DNA of 64,000 bases, taken from Erigeron canadensis. Taxonomy: Eukaryota > Streptophyta > Magnoliopsida > Asterales > Asteraceae. The translations under genes were made by a program, and so were the position numbers. The notes beneath the pieces were generated by a model. That model searched no databases, was not told where the DNA came from, and worked only from the letters and a program-made list of their open reading frames with translations. The DNA is taken from the NCBI RefSeq assembly GCF_010389155.1, contig NC_057762.1, positions 3,583,513-3,647,512 on the forward strand, written 5' to 3'. Shown piece after piece: positions 58,746-64,000 of this stretch (its first letter is position 1; every line of letters begins with the position of its first letter).

Positions 58746-59516
58746 TAGTATCAGAGCTAACGATTTTGGCATCATCATCTACCCTCTAATCACCCACCAA
58801 ATCACCAAAAAACGAACCTAAAATAATTACCGCTCATTGTCTACACTCTACCATAATCATGGCAGAACAAATTGGTGGTTTGCTAATTAATTTCGTTTCA
58901 TGTCAAATGTGATGCAACTACAAGCCCTTTGGGTCAAGATTGTTCACATGGTCCATCAACAGTCTATCTAAATAGGAAGATCAAATTATGGAAGTGTTTT
59001 CTTGGTGTTGAAGTTGTTAATCTTTTCTAAATTGAACTATTTTTGGACTTTATTTTATATTTCCTAGTTTCTCTACTGTTGTTTTCCTTTAAATATCATA
59101 AGGGTTTCCATTGTAACACACAGTTTTAGTTTTGATATTATATTGAAGAATTTGTGTTCTTTGGTTTAATCTTTTAACATTGAGTCATTTGATTGGTGCA
59201 AAATTGCATCATTTGATTTAATTTTTCTTATTCTGCACATTTTCTGAAGGAAAGTTTTTGGAACAAAACCCCCCAATATTCCCTTTCTTTTCTATTCCTT
59301 TCTTTTTGATAAAAAAAACTCAAGAATGCAAAAAGCTATTAATTCTCTTTCTTTTCCTTTCCTTTCTCGCATTTTTGAGTTGGTTTATGTATGAACCTCT
59401 ACCTTTTTCTTTCTTACTTATTATAAGGAATTGCTTTATCATATATATATGTTTCTTGTACATGTGTTAATATTAATATACTTTTTAAATAATTAATTGT
59501 AGAAATCTCACATGCT

Positions 59517-60182
59517 ATGGAGAAGTTTAGAGAATGGGAGGAAGAATACTTCCGTGGATATAGAGAGCTGTTGGAAAAACCTATTTTGGATGTGGTTGGA
59601 GACGAAGAGGGGCAGTTGATAACTTACATAGTACCCTTGGCGGGGTTCAGACAAGACGAAATGATGCTCGACTAGGACACGAACAAGCAATTCAACAGAA
59701 TCAGAATCATATGTATTCACAGACTTAGTGACATCACCGGAGAAAGGCGTTTTACCGCATGTCTACAACTACCCTATGGTTTTAACAAAGATCAACACTT
59801 TGACAAACACCACCTCAACAATGAAACCGATTCCGTCCACGTCACCATCAGAAGGCCATATACCGAGAGGAGTGACATTTTTGGGAGGTTCTTCCCCGCG
59901 CCATCACCTTTTATGGAGGAATTGAAAGAAAATTCCTTGTATGAAGTTTTTCCGCTTATCAACGTTGAAGAATATAATGGTAAGATCTAAGATGTCGTTC
60001 CTCTCCCCGACTATAAAGATGGAAAACTTAGAGTTTGGACAGCCGGGCAACGGAGGGTAGAGGTCTGTGAGGATGCTCTCGTTGAAGGTGAATGGATATG
60101 TTTGGAGAAAGAAAAACAAAAGTTTCTCCAAAAGAAAGAAACTTTGTACAAGATTAACTCACTACCCTCCCACAAACCATAG
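59517..60182 (+). pseudogene. Hsp20/alpha-crystallin-like gene, two internal stops
   Basis: One frame of 221 codons from ATG at 59,517 to TAG at 60,180-60,182 is broken by TAG at 59,673 and TAA at 59,988. The conceptual sequence has features of an alpha-crystallin domain: LITYIVPLAGFRQDEMML (like the YxxxVxLPGF strand), ITGERRF (like the ISGER strand), LQLPYGFNKD, and SVHVTIRRP where GVLTVTVPKP is usual. An acidic N-terminus and a Lys/Glu-rich C-terminus flank it. The family match is by pattern only and could be an RTM2-like or other Hsp20-related protein. GGTAAGATC at 59,979 looks like a splice donor, so part of the second stop region could be intronic in a living gene. Confidence 0.45.
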
Positions 60183-60965
60183 TTTTCCTAATACAAGAAA
60201 AAAGATGACGACCGTCAAGGAAAAAAGGATAACTCCCATCTTCATCATTCACCACCACCACCACCATATAGAACATCAGATGTACCGACGATTTGGCTGA
60301 ATCTTACCCCAAATCAAACCCAATAGAGAAATAGTAATTTTACCCAAAATTACCCATGTTTTTGAATGTGGGTACAAAACTGCCAGCTTTAAAGAATATA
60401 AAAATAGTAAGGGTTATAACTTGACATCGGGGTCGTCATCCTGATTGCGATCATAGTCTTGTAGATTTAGCTTTCTTATTCCGGTACTCGCATTCCAGAA
60501 CTTATCTCTCAAGTCATATAACTCTTTTTTGGTGAGAAATATGTCGATCAAAGTAAGTGTTTTATCTCCCATTTGTGATCGATGAGAAAAGTAATTGTTT
60601 CGATCACTTCTATATATATCTATATAAGTTGGGTATATTTATATATATTGATTATGCATGGTAGTGACTATGGGGAACACTATATTCATGAATACTCTAG
60701 TAAAGGAAAATACGAGTAATTGTGTTCTAGGAAAAGCAAAATAAAATGGCGAAAAACATGTTGTTGCTTCAAAGTGATGAGTACATCAAGGTTTTGCACC
60801 ATCAATATTGAAAAAGCATGCGTAGATCAGTAATTTCTTCTTATGTGTGTTAACTGCACTGTGAAGGTCTTTTATGGTTATGCCTGGCAATTTGATCCCG
60901 CATGGATATATTTGGGTTTGTTTGGGTAAACTTTCCATGTTTATGGGTTTTGGGCATTGTATGTA
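60183..60965. other. No gene recognised
   Basis: Only short frames. A CACCACCACC run lies at 60,250. Confidence 0.4.
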
Positions 60966-60969
60966 TCAG

Positions 60970-61090
60970 ATGTTGTTTTTGGTATTGAGAATTATCGTCA
61001 TGCAAATTGGGTGGAAGTACATAATATGATGTTGTTTTTGGTATTGAGAATTATCGTCATGCAAATTAGGTGGAAGTATATAATATAATA
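60970..61090. repeat. 61-bp tandem duplication
   Basis: The unit starting TGTTGTTTTTGGTATTGAG occurs at 60,970 and 61,031 with two or three differences. The minus-strand frame at 60,966-61,220 translates it as a repeated DNSQYQKQHH-like peptide and is not called as a gene. Confidence 0.9.
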
Positions 61091-61414
61091 ATGGACAATT
61101 ATCAAACCCGAACCAAAGATACCAATCCTCATTCTTGTATTCGTCATACACGGATGGATAATCATAGATTATATCATCACAAGAAGACATCTTGATCAGG
61201 ATATTTGGCTCTGTTACCAACTAAAGTAGGGAGAGAAAGATGATAAACAATTTAATCTGTTTATGGGTGGCACATAAAAAAGTGTCATTAGTACCATTGC
61301 CACACTAAAACCCTTTAGTGACACTTACGAGTTTTGCCACTACATAATTTCATTACTTTACTGGCATTTTTATTTATGGCACGTAGATGCTTAATGCTTT
61401 TGCAACACAAAATT

Positions 61415-61520
61415 AGGTGGAGTAGTAGAGACTTATGCCTCTTGGTGAAAAGACCAGGGTTCAGATCCTGACAATGGAGTATTATGGGGTTTATAGATTA
61501 GAGTATGATTGAAAAAAAAA
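61415..61520 (+). mobile_element. tRNA-derived SINE with target duplication
   Basis: A 106-bp element. It has a box A-like stretch in AGGTGGAGTAGTAGAGACTT and a box B GGTTCAGATCC at 61,449-61,459, the two internal RNA polymerase III promoter blocks. It ends in an A run. The flanks ACACAAAATT (61,405-61,414) and ACACAATATT (61,521-61,530) form a 10-bp duplication with one change. It sits inside an older repeat with GTGACA/TGTCACTA words (about 61,300-61,610). Confidence 0.78.
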
Positions 61521-61599
61521 ACACAATATTTGTGTCACTAAATATTTGGCATATAAATCATTGTACAACATTTAGTGACTTGATTAAGCAGTTATAATA

Positions 61600-64000
61600 C
61601 CGAGTTTTTATTTTGGTGAATGCAAAACAATAAAAGGACAAAAATAAGAAATCAAAAAATATAACTTCATTACCAAACAATAAGTTACATTGTCTTATAT
61701 GACTTCTTTAACCAAAGGTTAAATAAAAATATAAAATCACTACTTCATGCTATCAAAATTCTTATCAAGCAATTAACTTAAAATTTTGACTCATACAAAC
61801 CACTTCTACAGCTTTGTAGTTGAAGAAGACATACTTCACTCTTCAAAAAATAACTAGCAATTTCCTACGTAAACAAGAAAGTTTAAGACATTCATGAAAA
61901 GGTAATATTGTGAGGATGATATTCATTGAAATTTACATGAGTTGAAGATCAAAATTAATCAAAATCAAATAGCTAAAGTCTACTTTCTTTTGAACACATG
62001 TAAACAATTTATTACATATGGTGATTGAGTTTGCTCATTTAATCAAACCTACTACATTAATAGTCGGTATTTAGTCGAATTTTAACTTTTTTTTTCTAAC
62101 GGTAGCCAAACAGTTGCAGTAGTGGAGAGATTAATGACTAAGTGTTTTCATCGTTTCCAGTTTTTTACGACAAAAGTGAATTAGAAACTACCTTAATTCG
62201 GATTACAACTATAAGCTAAGTGACATACCTACGCAGATGAAATTAGAAATTGACTCCTTTGTAGCAAAATTTCGTGCAAGCCACCCTAGACTTTATGAGT
62301 CCTACAATTAAGTTTAATGAAGCTTAAACAAGACTACACACATATGAATCATAACACCATGCTCCTTAATTATTCAAACTTTTTAATGACTACATTCATA
62401 ACTTCATATAAAGTTTATTTATATATTATAGTTCTAGTTGAAACTTGAAAGTACATAACTCTTTAACAAGTTCATAAAACTTGAATATTCAGACCCATAT
62501 AAAAAAATCAAGTAGTTTGGCACTAAATGATTACCTAAAAAAATCTGATGGACAACTGTAGCAAGCGGAACTTAATCCCATCCTTATGGGACTCACAAGG
62601 GTACACCTGAGAGATACTAGGAAACAAAACAAAAGAAAATCGAAGAACTTATCTTAGACTTAAACACATTCAATAACTACAATATTGCAAGCAATGGGAA
62701 AAGCAAAAACTAATACCATTGAGATTTTAATGAGCTGTTGGGAAAATATATGCAAACAATTCTTTATAACCATTTAGCTAACCAGCGATATGTATGTATC
62801 TACACTACTCACAAAATTAAATCAACAACTACTAGAGTGATGGTGAATTACCAAGTCAATATTTGCAATATTATTAATCAATATTAGTGGAAGTGTTGAA
62901 GGACCTATACTGTATAAGCTATCATTCATATGATAATAGCAGTAAAATTTAATTGTATATTCAAACCGTTGATACTCGTAAACCCATCATAACTCAGTGT
63001 CGTCTCCGAATGTGTAGAAAGATTTCGAGGCATGGCTCGAGAACTAGAAAATGGGACTTTAAAGTAGCGAATTAATAGCATAATATTACGCCGATTAATA
63101 TTTTTGACAATAAAAGCAAAGTTTGACATATTGAGGTGAGGTGTATTCAAATAAAATATAACTAAAATGAATTTCAAAAATATTACTTCCTATTATATAA
63201 ATTTTTGAAGAATGTCGTCTTTATGTGGGCATTTCAAAGAATATCTTGTATTTGACATTTGTTAATGCCAAAGCCAGTTAAACAAATTGATCGTAATTCG
63301 GTTGTTGTTGGATTAAAAAATTATTACAAACTATTTTGTCAGTGAGGTAGGTACCAAAATAAATCATGGGCCCTTAGATGATAGTGGGGTAGGCTCATTT
63401 GCACCACATGAGGACCCTCATGGCTCGCTCCGTCATAACTGAAATCGCAAACCCTGGTTAGCAAAAACTAGATACATAGATCCACTATCATCATTCAACC
63501 ATCCAGAACGCCACTTTAGAGCCAAATCAGCTTTTTACAATTTCATTAGCTTTTTACTGTTATGGATGCTAAATTATCCATAATGAAAAACACCACTTTC
63601 ATAAAACTTTTTATTTACTTTTATAAATTATATAAATTACTTTTAGACAAAAATATATTAATAAAAAAATATTCATAATAAAATAGCAATACATATATAA
63701 GCGGTAATCACATATATTCTTGAAAATGGAATGCATTTATAGCCTGTAACAACCGCCGACGAAAAATAAAATGTCGGTAGGTTTTGTATTTCTTTTTGAG
63801 TTTTTATATATCTATCTAATGTGACTACCTTGGTGTGACATCCGTCAAATTTCCATTCAACAAGATTCTTAATTGAAATCAATTAAGATGTTATTTGCTT
63901 AATTTCCAAAGTAATTTAAGCTATTTAAAGCATGACTAGGTGAGCAAGTGCATGTTTAAACTTTCTTATTGATTATATAAGTAATCAATCTATTGTATGA
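61600..64000. other. Right end, no gene recognised
   Basis: AT-rich sequence with short frames only (62,926-63,177 and 63,673-63,882, minus strand). Neither shows a domain or a splice structure. Confidence 0.5.

Noticed and set aside
60966..61220. 84-codon minus-strand frame
   Set aside because: It translates a 61-bp tandem duplication and shows no recognisable domain.

Overview
This is a stretch of AT-rich nuclear DNA from a eudicot plant. All convincing genes have GT-AG introns. A TIR-NBS-LRR gene, a minor-spliceosome gene and GDSL lipases together indicate a dicot, and the mix of repeats suggests an Asteraceae-like genome, though that family assignment is only an inference. There are no tRNA or rRNA genes, no CRISPR arrays and no bacterial operons.

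Left part (1-16,100). 1-5,300 holds repeat debris. A two-exon gene on the minus strand (5,306-7,207) encodes an N-terminal zinc ribbon and a C-terminal RING-H2 finger. A complete PIF/Harbinger transposon with a TAA target duplication (7,221-9,356) sits 10 bp upstream of its start codon. A Tourist-like MITE (12,318-12,639) lies just past the 3' end of a four-exon minus-strand gene (12,951-16,055) for U11/U12-48K, a subunit of the minor spliceosome.

Middle part (16,100-43,000). A solo LTR with a 5-bp target duplication (17,456-18,118) and several odd repeat fields lead into a small minus-strand copia-like element (19,748-21,043). That element carries a tandem array of hairpin units. It ends 13 bp from the stop codon of a four-exon TIR-NBS-LRR resistance gene (21,057-33,315, minus strand, about 1,067 aa). 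The gene's first intron is 8.9 kb. It has accumulated a decayed RTE-type LINE, an LTR fragment, two foldback elements and a tandem duplication. 33,300-43,000 is a gene-poor field of MITEs, tandem repeats and a palindromic element built from TTGCGATTTT units.

Right part (43,000-64,000). Two tandem GDSL esterase/lipase paralogues on the plus strand (43,110-47,939 and 53,602-55,480) share the same five-exon structure and should encode secreted lipases. In the first, intron 4 has grown to 3 kb and contains a 2.5-kb insertion bracketed by 166-bp direct repeats. A MULE-like element and two copies of one small MITE family, each with 9-bp target duplications, lie between the two genes. Further right are a second palindromic element, a copia LTR with primer-binding site, a broken Hsp20-like gene and a SINE with target duplication. 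The last 2.4 kb shows nothing recognisable.

The genes do not form a pathway. From memory, the order U11/U12-48K, TIR-NBS gene, LTL1-type GDSL lipase resembles part of Arabidopsis chromosome 3 (At3g04160 to At3g04290), which would make the genic backbone an old syntenic block swollen by transposons.
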